From: SZUA-252 sp035716005
Lineage (GTDB): Bacteria; Eisenbacteria; RBG-16-71-46; SZUA-252
Reading direction: 5' to 3'
DNA length: 47,860 nt
NCBI GenBank assembly: GCA_035716005.1
Contig: DASTKG010000161.1
Location: 1-47,860, forward strand
Numbering within the stretch: position 1 is the first letter of the stretch; every line of letters begins with the position of its first letter. This document shows, in pieces, positions 8,749 through 17,708 of this stretch. A model generated the notes under the pieces. That model made no database searches. It was not told the origin of the DNA and saw only the letters and a program-made list of their open reading frames with translations. The position numbers and the translations under genes are program-made.

Positions 8749-9431
8749 GAGGGGCCTGGATGGCCGCCGCGTCGCTCCTCGCCTCGCTCGCGGCTCTCGC
8801 GCCGCCGGCGGCGGCGAAGGATGCGGCGCCGCGGACGCACGTCGCCGTGTTCGACTCGGTGGCGTCGATGGTGGCGGCGGAGCTCCTGACGGCGGGATCG
8901 ATCCCGGCGGGCCGGCCGGTCGAGCTCTCGCCTCCCGTGCTGGGCGACACGCTCACGATCTTCGAACAACGAGTGCTGCAGCGTCTCCGCGCCGACGGAA
9001 TCGATGTCCGCGTGGCGGCGGCTCCGACGCCCGTCATCGATCCGGTGACCGGCGAGTCGAGAATGCCGGCCGTCGCGAAGCCGGCCGACGGCACGCTTCA
9101 GCTCGGGCTCCGCGTCGAATCGAAGACCGTGGTCTACACCGGCCGCCGCGGGAAATTTCCCACGGGCACGAAGGGATACGACCGCCTCGTGGCGCTCCAG
9201 GCCCAGGCGAGGCTCGTCGACGCCGCCACCGGGGAGGTGCTCTGGGCCCGGACGGCGTCGAAGAGCGCCGCGGACTTCGTGAAGGCGGGCGACGCGCGGG
9301 CCGCGGCGAGCGGAACGGGGCTCTTCGCCCCGTCGATCCCGCAGAGCTCGGGCTTCGGGTTCCTGGAGCCGCTCCTCGTGTCGGCCGTGGTCGTGGGGCT
9401 GGTGGTTCTCTTCTACTCGAACCGCACGTGA
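8745..9431 (+). CDS. Unknown exported protein with C-terminal membrane anchor
   Basis: I do not recognise the family with confidence. GTG at 8745 overlaps the rimO stop; ATG at 8760 is an alternative. The roughly 228-residue product opens with a signal-like hydrophobic stretch (MAAASLLASLAALAPPAAA). A soluble alpha/beta-looking region follows, containing LQLGLRVESKTVVYTGRRG and RLVDAATGEVLWART. It ends with a single hydrophobic helix (LLVSAVVVGLVVLFY) and a short charged tail. The phrase VDAATGEVLW resembles that found in FlgO/CsgG/LpoB-type envelope lipoproteins, but no lipobox cysteine is present. Placement between rimO and the TPR/bamD genes hints at an envelope role. This is inference. 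Confidence 0.6.
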   Translation: MRGAWMAAASLLASLAALAPPAAAKDAAPRTHVAVFDSVASMVAAELLTAGSIPAGRPVELSPPVLGDTLTIFEQRVLQRLRADGIDVRVAAAPTPVIDPVTGESRMPAVAKPADGTLQLGLRVESKTVVYTGRRGKFPTGTKGYDRLVALQAQARLVDAATGEVLWARTASKSAADFVKAGDARAAASGTGLFAPSIPQSSGFGFLEPLLVSAVVVGLVVLFYSNRT

Positions 9432-9471
9432 CGCCGAGGATGGGAGTCGTTTCGGGACGGAGGGGCATGGA

Positions 9472-10206
9472 ATGGGCATGACGCTCGCGGCGCGGCAGCA
9501 CTGGGTGCTCGGACGCGACGCGTTCGACCGCGGCCGGTACGAGGAAGCCGTTCAGGAGCTCGAGCAGGCGATCGAGAGCGCGCCCGAGTTCCCGGATCTC
9601 CACAACCTGCTCGGACTCGCGTTCGGGATGACGGGAGCGCGCGAGAGCGCGGTGGCCTGCTTCCAGAAGGCGCTCCGGATCAATCCGCACTACGTCGAGG
9701 CGAGGCTCAATCTCGCCATCGTCTACAACGAGATGGGCCGGTACGACGACGCGCTCCGCGAGTTTCGGGCCGACTCGCACCGGGACCCGGACCACGGCAA
9801 TCTCTCGCCGGACGTCCGCTCCTTCCTCGCGGAGTCGCACGTGCTTCTCGGCGACACGTACCGGAATCTCGGGCTCACGCTCGACGCGTCGCAGGAGTAC
9901 AAGAAGGCGCTGAAGGTCGCGCCCCAGTTCCTCGACATCAAGAACAAGCTCGGCGCCGCGTACGGCGACATGGGCTTCTACGAGGACGCCGAGGCCGAGC
10001 TGGCCGCGGCGCTCGCGCGCAATCCGCGCTACGTCGAGGCGCGGGTCACGCTCGGCGTGGTCTTCCACCGCTCGGGGCGCGCGCATCGCGCCCGGGAGGA
10101 GTGGGAGCAATGCGTGCGCGACGATCCCGGGAACGTCCGGGCGCGCGCCTACCTCGAGCTCCTCGAGCGCGAGGGCTCCTCGCCGGAGCGCCTCCCTCGG
10201 CGATGA
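9472..10206 (+). CDS. Tetratricopeptide repeat protein
   Basis: The 244-residue protein is made almost entirely of TPR-like helical pairs. Repeat signatures include GRDAFDRGRYEEAVQELEQA, NLLGLAFGMTGARESAVACF, VEARLNLAIVYNEMGRYDDA and NKLGAAYGDMGFYEDAEAEL, spaced by about 34 residues. There is no signal peptide, so it is probably cytoplasmic or peripheral, acting as a protein-binding scaffold. ATG at 9472 has GGAGGGG just upstream (9460-9466). Its stop overlaps bamD (ATGA), so the two are probably made together and it may take part in outer-membrane or envelope assembly. No specific function can be assigned. Confidence 0.85.
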   Translation: MGMTLAARQHWVLGRDAFDRGRYEEAVQELEQAIESAPEFPDLHNLLGLAFGMTGARESAVACFQKALRINPHYVEARLNLAIVYNEMGRYDDALREFRADSHRDPDHGNLSPDVRSFLAESHVLLGDTYRNLGLTLDASQEYKKALKVAPQFLDIKNKLGAAYGDMGFYEDAEAELAAALARNPRYVEARVTLGVVFHRSGRAHRAREEWEQCVRDDPGNVRARAYLELLEREGSSPERLPRR

Positions 10207-10979
10207 TCCGCCGGACCTCCAGGGCCGCGCGCGCGGCCGCGTTCCTCCTCGGCGGCGCCTTCCTCGCGGGCTGCGGCGCGACGGTCAGCGAGCAGCCGGG
10301 CGGGATCGCCGACTACGAGCGGGGGAAGCGCGCCTACGACCAGGAGAACTGGCTCGACGCGTCGCTCGACCTGAAGGCGTTCGTGGAGGCCTATCCGGGG
10401 ACGGAGCGGACCGACGACGCGCTCTACTACCTCGGGGACGCCTACTTCCGCATGAAGGACTACGCCCTCGCGTCGGGGCAGTTCGACCGGCTCCTTCGCG
10501 ACTTTCCGGCCTCGGTCCACGAGGCCGACGCGAGCTTCCTCCTCGCGCGCTGCGACGATCTCCAGTCGCATCCCGCCAAGCTCGACCAGACGGAGACGGA
10601 GCGGGCCATCACGCGTTACCGGGCCTTCCTGGAAGCCCATCCGGATCATCCCCGCGCGGCCGAGGCCCGGACGCGCCTCCTGGCCCTTCGGACGAAGCTG
10701 GCCGAGAAGCGCTACCTGAACGGCAAGCTCTACAAGAAGCTGAAGCACATCGACGCCGCGGAGCGCTACTACAAGAGCGTGATGAGCGACTACTCGGACA
10801 CGAAGTGGGCCGCCGACGCGGCGCTGGGCCTTGCCGAGATGCTCCTCGAGCAGGGATTTCCGCCCGGGGAGTCGCTCGACATCTTGAAGGCGATTCCGCC
10901 GGGGCTCGCGACGCCGGAAACCCAGCACAAGATCGACGATCGCCTCCGCAAGCTGGAGGCCCGGGAGGGTTCGAAGTGA
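10203..10979 (+). CDS. bamD: Outer membrane protein assembly factor BamD (TPR lipoprotein)
   Basis: The 258-residue protein has a basic N-terminus, a hydrophobic stretch and a lipobox LAGC with Cys24, so it should be a lipoprotein. The rest is TPR-like: YERGKRAYDQENWLDASLDL, DDALYYLGDAYFRMKDYALA, and KHIDAAERYYKSVMSDYSDT, in the arrangement of the BamD/ComL/YfiO family. BamD is the helical lipoprotein that works with BamA to insert beta-barrel proteins in the outer membrane. This is consistent with the several barrels encoded further along. The start ATG overlaps the preceding TPR gene. BamA is not in the window. Other TPR lipoproteins can look similar, so the exact name is likely rather than proven. 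Confidence 0.85.
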   Translation: MIRRTSRAARAAAFLLGGAFLAGCGATVSEQPGGIADYERGKRAYDQENWLDASLDLKAFVEAYPGTERTDDALYYLGDAYFRMKDYALASGQFDRLLRDFPASVHEADASFLLARCDDLQSHPAKLDQTETERAITRYRAFLEAHPDHPRAAEARTRLLALRTKLAEKRYLNGKLYKKLKHIDAAERYYKSVMSDYSDTKWAADAALGLAEMLLEQGFPPGESLDILKAIPPGLATPETQHKIDDRLRKLEAREGSK

Positions 10980-11572
10980 GACGCCGCGTCGGGATCTACG
11001 GCGGCACGTTCGATCCGGTCCACATGGGGCACCTCCTCATGGCCGAGGAGGCCGTGGAGCGTCTTCGCCTCGACCGCCTCGTCTTCCTCCCCGCGGGCCG
11101 GCCCGCGCACAAGCGGGACCGGAGCATCACGCCCGCGGCGCATCGAATCGCCATGCTGAAGATCGCCGCCCGCGGCAATCCCCATTTCGAGGTCTCGCCG
11201 CTCGAGGCGAAGCGCGACGGGGTCACGTACACCGTCCAGTCGCTCGAGTGGTTCGCGAAGCGGGGCGATTCCGAGCTCTTCTTCATCATGGGGCAGGACA
11301 GCCTGGAGGAGTTCGGCACCTGGCGCGACCCCGATCGCATTCTCGCCCTGGCGCGGCTGGCCGTCGTGCCGAGGGGGGAGGGCGACGGCGAGCTGCCAAG
11401 CCTCGACGCGACCGTCCGGCGTCGCGTGGTCTTCCTGAAGCCGCCCCGCATCGAGATCGCCTCGTCGGAGATCCGGCGGCGCCTCGGTCGCGGGCGCACG
11501 GTCCGCTACTGGGTTCCCGACCCGGTCCTCGCCTACATTCGCCGACATGGTCTCTACGCCTCGCGGCGCTAA
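10976..11572 (+). CDS. nadD: Nicotinate-nucleotide adenylyltransferase
   Basis: Joins nicotinate mononucleotide and ATP to give deamido-NAD, a step of NAD synthesis. The 198-residue protein starts with VGIYGGTFDPVHMGHLLMAEEA, carrying the HxGH nucleotidyl-transfer motif. It ends with IASSEIRRRLGRGRTVRYWVP, the ISSTxIR-type motif of NadD. GTG at 10976 overlaps the bamD stop and has GGGAGGG 6 bases upstream, so the start is well supported. The 3' end overlaps polA by 26 bases. All known active-site segments look intact. Confidence 0.94.
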   Translation: MRRRVGIYGGTFDPVHMGHLLMAEEAVERLRLDRLVFLPAGRPAHKRDRSITPAAHRIAMLKIAARGNPHFEVSPLEAKRDGVTYTVQSLEWFAKRGDSELFFIMGQDSLEEFGTWRDPDRILALARLAVVPRGEGDGELPSLDATVRRRVVFLKPPRIEIASSEIRRRLGRGRTVRYWVPDPVLAYIRRHGLYASRR

Positions 11573-14480
11573 AGGCGCGTCGCTCCTCCTGGTCGACGGG
11601 TCCGCGCTCCTCTACCGAGCGCATTTCGCGTTCATTCGGAATCCCCTCCGGACCGCGAAGGGCGAGGTGACGAGCGCCGTTTTCGGCGTGCTTCAAACGC
11701 TCCTTCCCGTGCTCGATCAGCGGAAGCCCGATCGCGTCGCGGTCGTCTTCGACACCGCGGCGCCGACGTTCCGGCATCGCGCCTACACCGACTACAAGGC
11801 CCATCGCCCGCCGATGCCGGAGGATCTCGCCGCGCAGATTCCGCGGGTGCGCGAGGTCCTGCGCCTTCTCGGGCTCCCGATCGTGGAGCAGGAGGGAGTG
11901 GAGGCGGACGACCTGATCGGAACGCTCGCCAAGGAGGCGGAAGCGGACGGAGCGACGGCGTGGCTCCTCACGAGCGACAAGGACTTCTACCAGCTCGTCT
12001 CCGAGCGGATCCTCATCCTCTCGCCGCGCGGCCGAGGCGCCGAGCTGGCGGTGGTCGACCGCGCGGGGGTGCGCGAGCGGTACGGCGTGGCTCCCGAGGA
12101 AATGATCGATCTCCTCGCGCTCATGGGGGACGCCTCGGACAACGTGCCGGGCGTGCCGGGCGTGGGGGAGAAGACGGCGGCCCAGCTCATCCAGAAATTC
12201 AAGACCATGGAGGCTCTCTACGCCTCCCTCGACCAGGTGGAGCGCGCGTCGCTCCGCGAGAAGCTCCGGACGAACGAGGATCGGGCGCGGCTGAGCCGGA
12301 TGCTCGCGACCATCCGCGCCGATCTTCCGGTCGACCGCCACTGGTGGGAGCTGATCCGGAACCCCGTCGACTACGGCGCGCTCCTTCCGTTCCTCCAGGC
12401 CCTCGAGCTCCACACGCATTTCCGGCGCTTCTCGAACGAAGCGGCGAGCGGAGCCGCGCCGGCGGCAGCCGCCGCCGGGACCGCCGCTTCCGCCCCGGAG
12501 GCCCCGCCCGTCGACGACGAGCCGGCGGGCGACCTCTTTCCGGAGACGGCCGGCTCAGGGAGAAGCGGACGGAGCGCGAAGGGAGCGCGGAATCGCGCGG
12601 GCTCCACGGGGCCGCCGAATTCGGACGCCGCCACGGTCGAGACGTCGGTGGAGTCGAGCGCGGACGAGCGGCCGGCGCTCGGGCGCTACGCGATCGTCAC
12701 CGACGGCGCCGCGCTGGAGGCGCTGGCGCGCGCCCTCTCCTCGGCGAAGGGACCGGTCGCCTTCGACACCGAGACGACCGGGCTCGATCCCCAGCGCGCC
12801 GACCTCGTCGGGATCGGCCTCTCGCTCCGGGAGGGCGAGGCCTACTACCTCCCCGTGGGCCACGCCGGCGGCCCGAATCTCGACCCCGAGCAGGTGCGCG
12901 CGGCGCTCCGGCCCTTCTTCTCGGACCCGAAGGCGCGCCGCGCGGCGCAGAACGCGAAGTACGACTGGCACGTTCTCCACCGCTTCGGCATCCCGGTCCA
13001 CGACATCTCCGACGACACGATGGTGGCGGCGTATCTCGCCGATCCCGATCGCCCCAAGAACCTCGACGCCCTGGCCTCCACGCGCCTCGGCATCGAGAAG
13101 ATCCCGACCGAATCGCTCATCGGAGCGCGTGGCCGCGACCAGAAGACCATGGCCGAGCTCCCGGTGGAGCGCGTCGGCGTCTACTGCTGCGAGGACGCGG
13201 ACGTCGTCCTCCGCCTCGTGCCGATCTTGGAGGCGGAGCTGCGGGCCGTGGAGGGCCTCGCCCTCTATCGGGAGGTCGAAGTTCCCCTGGTGGGCGTCCT
13301 GGTGCGGATGGAGCGGGCCGGCGTGAAGATCGACACGGCCGCGCTCGAGGGGATGTCGCGGTCGCTCGGCGAGGCGATGAGCCGGCTCGACCACGAGATC
13401 CAGGAGGCCGCGGGCGTTCCCTTCAACGTGAAATCGACGCGGCAGGTGGCGGAAGTGCTCTTCGAGCGGCTGAAGCTCCCGAAGGGGAAGCGCACGAAGG
13501 ACGGCTATTCCACCGACGAGGAGGTTCTCGAGACGCTCTCGCCCCTCCATCCGATTCCGCGGCTCCTCCTCGACTACCGCCAGGCGCAGAAGTTGAAGTC
13601 GGCCTACGTCGATTCGCTTCCGAAGCTGGTCCATCCGGAAACGGGCCGCGTCCACGCGACCTTCCACCAGACGATCGCGTCGACGGGCCGGCTGAGCGCG
13701 AGCGATCCCTCGCTCCAGAACATTCCCATCCGCTCCGAGGAGGGGCGCGCGATCCGGCGCGCCTTCGTCGCGGACGGGGCGAAGGGAATTCTCGCGTCGT
13801 TCGACTACTCGCAGATCGAGCTCCGGCTCCTCGCCCATTTCTCCCACGATCCCGTCCTCTCCGAGGCGTTCCGCGTGGGGGGCGACGTGCACACGGCCAC
13901 CGCGGCGCGGCTCTTCGGCGTCGCGCCGGAGGCGGTCACGTCCGCGCAGCGGGGGCAGGCGAAGACGGTGAACTTCGGAATCCTCTACGGCATGGGGGCG
14001 GCGCGGCTCGCGCGGGAGCTCTCCCTCTCGCGATCGCTCGCGTCGGCCTTCATCGACGAGTACAAGAAGACCCACGCGGGAGTGGCCGCCTACATGGAGG
14101 AGATGCTCGCCCGCGCGCGGGAGCGGGGCTACGCGGAGACGATGCTCCATCGCCGGCGCCCTCTCCCCGGGCTCCGCGACACGCACGAGGGACGGCGCGC
14201 CGAGGCGGAGCGCGCGGCGATCAACACGCCGATCCAGGGCTCCGCGGCCGACCTCATCAAGGTCGCCATGGTGAAGATCGACGCGCTGACGGCGGAGCGC
14301 GGCCTTCGCTCCCGCCTCATCCTCCAGGTCCACGACGAGCTCCTCTTCGAGACCGACGAGGAGGAGATCGAGATCCTGGCGCCGCTCGTTCTGGAGGCGA
14401 TGGAGCACGCGCTCCCGCTTCGCGTTCCCCTCGTGGTCCATCGGGGCCGCGGCAGGAACTGGGACGAGGCGCACGCGTAG
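11547..14480 (+). CDS. polA: DNA polymerase I
   Basis: The 977-residue protein has all three domains. The 5' nuclease is at about residues 9-290 (VDGSALLYRAHFAF, DKDFYQLV, GVPGVGEKTAAQLI). A low-complexity Ala/Pro/Ser linker covers about 295-375. The 3'-5' exonuclease is at about 380-560, and the polymerase runs to the end. The exonuclease residues are intact (FDTETTGLD near 406, NAKYDWH, YCCEDAD), so it should proofread, unlike the Taq or Bacillus stearothermophilus enzymes. Polymerase motifs are FDYSQIELRLLAHF (about 752), KTVNFGILYGMG and QVHDELLFE (about 926). It fills gaps and removes RNA primers during repair and Okazaki maturation. ATG at 11547 lies inside the end of nadD. The linker is longer than in E. 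coli. Confidence 0.97.
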   Translation: MVSTPRGAKGASLLLVDGSALLYRAHFAFIRNPLRTAKGEVTSAVFGVLQTLLPVLDQRKPDRVAVVFDTAAPTFRHRAYTDYKAHRPPMPEDLAAQIPRVREVLRLLGLPIVEQEGVEADDLIGTLAKEAEADGATAWLLTSDKDFYQLVSERILILSPRGRGAELAVVDRAGVRERYGVAPEEMIDLLALMGDASDNVPGVPGVGEKTAAQLIQKFKTMEALYASLDQVERASLREKLRTNEDRARLSRMLATIRADLPVDRHWWELIRNPVDYGALLPFLQALELHTHFRRFSNEAASGAAPAAAAAGTAASAPEAPPVDDEPAGDLFPETAGSGRSGRSAKGARNRAGSTGPPNSDAATVETSVESSADERPALGRYAIVTDGAALEALARALSSAKGPVAFDTETTGLDPQRADLVGIGLSLREGEAYYLPVGHAGGPNLDPEQVRAALRPFFSDPKARRAAQNAKYDWHVLHRFGIPVHDISDDTMVAAYLADPDRPKNLDALASTRLGIEKIPTESLIGARGRDQKTMAELPVERVGVYCCEDADVVLRLVPILEAELRAVEGLALYREVEVPLVGVLVRMERAGVKIDTAALEGMSRSLGEAMSRLDHEIQEAAGVPFNVKSTRQVAEVLFERLKLPKGKRTKDGYSTDEEVLETLSPLHPIPRLLLDYRQAQKLKSAYVDSLPKLVHPETGRVHATFHQTIASTGRLSASDPSLQNIPIRSEEGRAIRRAFVADGAKGILASFDYSQIELRLLAHFSHDPVLSEAFRVGGDVHTATAARLFGVAPEAVTSAQRGQAKTVNFGILYGMGAARLARELSLSRSLASAFIDEYKKTHAGVAAYMEEMLARARERGYAETMLHRRRPLPGLRDTHEGRRAEAERAAINTPIQGSAADLIKVAMVKIDALTAERGLRSRLILQVHDELLFETDEEEIEILAPLVLEAMEHALPLRVPLVVHRGRGRNWDEAHA

Positions 14481-14526
14481 GCGCCTCGCGGCGACCGCGC
14501 CGGCCGGACCGCTCCATCTCGTATCC

Positions 14527-14555
14527 TTGACGCAGTCTCCGCCGACCGATAGGGT
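14527..14555 (+). promoter_or_regulatory. Possible promoter before coaE
   Basis: TTGACG (14527-14532), a 17-base spacer and TAGGGT (14550-14555) lie in the 81-base gap between polA and coaE. The -35 is good and the -10 weak. Transcription would start almost at the GTG of coaE, giving a very short or leaderless message. Confidence 0.35.
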
Positions 14556-14561
14556 GCCGGC

Positions 14562-15149
14562 GTGGTTCGCATCGGACTCTTCGGGCTCATGGCCTCCGGG
14601 AAGTCGACTGTCGCGGGCTGGTTTCGCGAGTGGGGCGCCGCGCTGGTCGACGGCGACGCCCTCGGCTGGGAGGTCCATCGGGAGCCGGGGATCGCGGCGG
14701 CCGTCGCCGAGTCGTTCGGCCCCGGCGTCGTGACCGCGGAGGGCGCGATCGATCGCGCCGCGCTCGGCGCCGTCGTCTTCCGCGACCGGGCGGCCATGGC
14801 GCGACTGAACGCGATCGTTCAGCCCCGGCTGATCGAGCGCGTGCGCGAGTCGATGGCTCGCGAGACGGGGCGGTTCGTCGTGCTCGACGCCGCCATGCTG
14901 ACCACGTGGGGACTCGAGCCCGAGCTGGACGGCGTCGTTCAGATCGTCGCGCCGGAGCCGGCGCGCGCCGAGCGGCTGCGCCGGTCGAAGGGCTTCACCG
15001 CCGAGGAGGCGGAGGCGCGGATTCGGGGGCAGTGGCTCCCGGAGCCGAAAGAGACGAAGCGGCTCTGGATCGTTCAAAACGACGGCGACCTCGCGGCGCT
15101 CCGCCGGAGGGCCGAAGCCGTCTGGCGGGACATCGCCGCCCTCGCCTGA
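14562..15149 (+). CDS. coaE: Dephospho-CoA kinase
   Basis: Phosphorylates the 3'-OH of dephospho-CoA, the last step of coenzyme A synthesis. The 195-residue protein has a P-loop in IGLFGLMASGKSTVAGWF (GLMASGKS), and then DGDALGWEVH in the position of the family's DAD motif. RLNAIVQPRLIERV matches the conserved HP..L region, although the usual His is replaced here by Gln (VQP). A lid region RLRRSKGFTAEEAEARIRGQW follows, close to the usual RDGLSEEEARARI-type motif. GTG at 14562 has no strong Shine-Dalgarno sequence, so the start is less sure than the identity. The loop is somewhat divergent from typical CoaE (GLTGGIGSGKS). Confidence 0.85.
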   Translation: MVRIGLFGLMASGKSTVAGWFREWGAALVDGDALGWEVHREPGIAAAVAESFGPGVVTAEGAIDRAALGAVVFRDRAAMARLNAIVQPRLIERVRESMARETGRFVVLDAAMLTTWGLEPELDGVVQIVAPEPARAERLRRSKGFTAEEAEARIRGQWLPEPKETKRLWIVQNDGDLAALRRRAEAVWRDIAALA

Positions 15150-15188
15150 CGGCGCGGCGGCGGTCGGATCGACTCTCGGGAGGACACG

Positions 15189-16293
15189 ATGGATTTGACG
15201 GTCACGCGGAAGCGGCTCGAGGAGGGACGCCAGATTCTGGCACAACTCGGGAGCTATCTTTGACGTCGCTCGGCGCGAAGCCACGGCGCGGGAGATCGAG
15301 GAGCGGATGGGCGCTCCCGGCTTCTGGGACGATACGGAGAGCGCCCAGAAGACCGTCGTCGAACTGAAGTCGATCAAGCGGGTCCTCGACTCCTATCGGG
15401 GGCTCTCGCGCGAGATCGCCGACGCCGAAGGGCTCGTCGGTCTCCTCGAGGCGGAGCCGGACGACGCGCTCGCCGAGGATCTCGAGCAGCAGACCGGCCG
15501 CCTACTTCCGCGAATCCAGCAGCTCGAGCTGAAGAGCCTCCTCGCCGAGGAGGTCGACGCCCACGGCGCGATCGTGACGATCCACCCCGGGGCCGGCGGA
15601 ACCGAATCGCAGGACTGGGCGCAGATGCTCTACCGCATGTACGTCCGCTACGCGGAGCGGAGCGGATACGCCGTCGGCGTGCTCGATCTCCAGCCGGGCG
15701 AGGAGGCGGGCATCAAGGACGCCACGATCCAGGTGGACGGCGAATACGCGTACGGGTTCCTGAAGGCGGAGCACGGCATCCACCGCCTCGTCCGCATCTC
15801 TCCCTTCGACGCCCAGAAGCGCCGCCACACCTCCTTCGCGTCGGTCTTCGTCTACCCGCAGGCGGGGGAGGACGTGCCGATCGAGGTGAAGGACGCCGAC
15901 ATCCGCATCGACACCTACCGCGCGGGGGGCGCCGGCGGGCAGCACGTGAACAAGACGGAGTCGGCCGTGCGCATCACCCATCTCCCGACCGGGCTCGTCG
16001 TCCAGTGCCAGAACGAACGGTCGCAGCATCGGAACCGCGACGCGGCGATGAAAGTCCTCATGGCGCGACTCTACGCGCTCAGGCTCGAGGAGGACAACGC
16101 GAAGCGGAACGCGATCGGGGGCGGGAAGAAGGACATCTCGTGGGGAAACCAGATCCGCTCGTACGTCTTCCAGCCGTACACGCAAGTGAAGGACCACCGC
16201 ACCGACGTGGTCGTGACCGACGTGCAGGCGGTGATGGACGGCGAGCTTCAGCCGTTCATCGACGCCTACCTGCGCCGAAAGGAGCCAGCGTGA
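15189..16293 (+). CDS. prfB: Peptide chain release factor 2, expressed by +1 programmed frameshift
   Basis: Recognises UGA and UAA stop codons and releases the peptide. The gene starts at ATG 15189, reads 24 codons to CTT (15258-15260) and meets TGA at 15261. Skipping T15261 continues as GAC at 15262 to the stop at 16293, giving about 367 residues, the normal RF2 length. The joined sequence reads SYL-DVARREATAREIEERMGAP and then FWDD, as in other RF2 proteins. The codon-recognition tripeptide SPF is in RISPFDAQKRRH, and the catalytic GGQ in RAGGAGGQHVNKTE. SPF, rather than PxT, proves RF2 over RF1. A naive caller would start at ATG 15307 and lose 39 residues. Confidence 0.96.
15249..15264 (+). 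promoter_or_regulatory. prfB programmed +1 frameshift site
   Basis: An internal Shine-Dalgarno-like GGGAG (15249-15253) precedes TATCTTTGAC (15255-15264), identical to the E. coli slippery site over that stretch. The in-frame UGA is codon 25, near the E. coli position. Low RF2 lets the ribosome pause and slip forward on CUU, so RF2 controls its own synthesis. This mechanism is known from E. coli and widespread in bacteria. Confidence 0.95.
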
Positions 16294-17666
16294 ATTCCGC
16301 GATCTTTCGCGAATACGATATCCGAGGCATCGCCGACACCGACCTGACCGACGGCGTGATCCGCGCCGTCGGGCGCGCCTTCGGGGAGCGGATGCGCGAG
16401 AAGGGCCAGTCGAGCGTCGCCGTCGGGAGGGACGTCCGTCTCTCCTCGGCGAGGATCCGGAGCGCCCTCGTGGAAGGACTCCTCGACCAGGGAATGCGCG
16501 TGATCGACGTCGGCGAGGTGCCGACGCCGGCGCTCTACTTCGCGGTGCTCCGCCTGAAGACCGACGCGGGCGTCATGGTGACCGGGAGCCACACTCCGAT
16601 CGAGTACAACGGGCTGAAGCTCTCGGAGGGGATCTCCTCGCTGCACGGCCCCGACATCCAGGAGCTGGGGAAGCGCGCCCTGACGGCGGGCGTCGTGGCG
16701 AAGCGGGGAACGGCGGAGACGGCGTCCGTCGACGACGAGTACCTGGCCGATCTCGCCTCCCGCGTGAAGCTGGCGCGGCCGCTCAAGGTCACGGTCGACC
16801 CGGGGAACGGCGCGGCCAGCATCCTCGGCCCGAAATTCCTGCGAGCGATCGGCTGCGACGTGGACGCCATCTTCGCGGAGCCGGACGGCCGCTTTCCGAA
16901 TCACCTTCCCGATCCGACCGTGCCGAAGCTGATGGAGGCGCTCATGGCGCGCGTGACGGCGAACGGCTCCGACCTGGGGATCGGGTTCGACGGGGACGCC
17001 GACCGGGTGGGCGCGGTGGACGAGAAGGGCCGCCTCCTCTACGGCGACCAGACGCTCGCCCTCTACGCGGCCGACGTCCTCGCCCGGAGGCCGGGAAGCC
17101 CCATCATCTTCGAGGTGAAGTGCTCCCAGGGACTCGTCGAATGGATCGAGGCCAAGGGGGGAAAGCCGGTCATGTGGAAGGCCGGGCACTCCCTGATCAA
17201 AGCGAAGATGCGGGAGACCCAGGCGCCGCTGGGAGGCGAGATGTCGGGCCACATGTTCTTCGCCGACGAGTTCCCCGGGTACGACGACGCGCTCTACGCC
17301 GCCGGGCGTCTCCTACGGATCGTCGCGGCGTCGGCGAAGCCGCTCTCCGCCCTGGTCGACGAGCTCCCGCAGTCGAAGTACGTCTCGACCCCGGAACTCC
17401 GCTTTGATTGCACCGACGCGGCGAAGTTTGCTATCGTCGATTCCGTGCGCGAGCACTTTCGCGCGCGCTACGACGTGGTGGACGTGGACGGCGTCCGGGT
17501 CCAGTTCGGCGATGGATGGGGTCTCATCCGCGCCTCCAACACGCAGCCTGTGCTGGTCGTACGATTCGAAGCGAAGAGTCGGGAGCGGCTCCAGGCGATC
17601 GCGCGCGAGGTAACCGACGCGCTCGCAGCCTATCCCGAGGTGACGATCCCCGCGCTCTCCTTCTAA
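16290..17666 (+). CDS. Phosphomannomutase/phosphoglucomutase
   Basis: The 458-residue alpha-D-phosphohexomutase interconverts hexose 6- and 1-phosphates. It starts FREYDIRGIADTDLT, the family's N-terminus. The catalytic serine loop is VTGSHTPIEYNG (Ser100), where most relatives read SHNP. The metal loop GFDGDADRVG (Asp234, Asp236, Asp238) and sugar loop GGEMSGHMFF are intact. The C-terminal phosphate-binding domain has RASNTQPVLVVRFEA. GTG at 16290 overlaps the prfB stop and has GGAG 6 bases upstream. With PGI/PMI (378) and the nucleotidyltransferase (1520) it would supply mannose- or glucose-1-phosphate for sugar nucleotides. Substrate preference cannot be read from sequence. Confidence 0.92.
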   Translation: MNSAIFREYDIRGIADTDLTDGVIRAVGRAFGERMREKGQSSVAVGRDVRLSSARIRSALVEGLLDQGMRVIDVGEVPTPALYFAVLRLKTDAGVMVTGSHTPIEYNGLKLSEGISSLHGPDIQELGKRALTAGVVAKRGTAETASVDDEYLADLASRVKLARPLKVTVDPGNGAASILGPKFLRAIGCDVDAIFAEPDGRFPNHLPDPTVPKLMEALMARVTANGSDLGIGFDGDADRVGAVDEKGRLLYGDQTLALYAADVLARRPGSPIIFEVKCSQGLVEWIEAKGGKPVMWKAGHSLIKAKMRETQAPLGGEMSGHMFFADEFPGYDDALYAAGRLLRIVAASAKPLSALVDELPQSKYVSTPELRFDCTDAAKFAIVDSVREHFRARYDVVDVDGVRVQFGDGWGLIRASNTQPVLVVRFEAKSRERLQAIAREVTDALAAYPEVTIPALSF

Positions 17667-17708
17667 GCGCCGTCACCCTCGAGCTCCGCCGGGTTGAGGG
17701 ATCTTGGA

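Noticed and set aside
15261..15263. TGA in prfB as a disabling mutation or sequencing error
   Set aside because: It lies in the exact conserved recoding context (CTTTGAC) at the expected codon, and the joined protein has full RF2 length.
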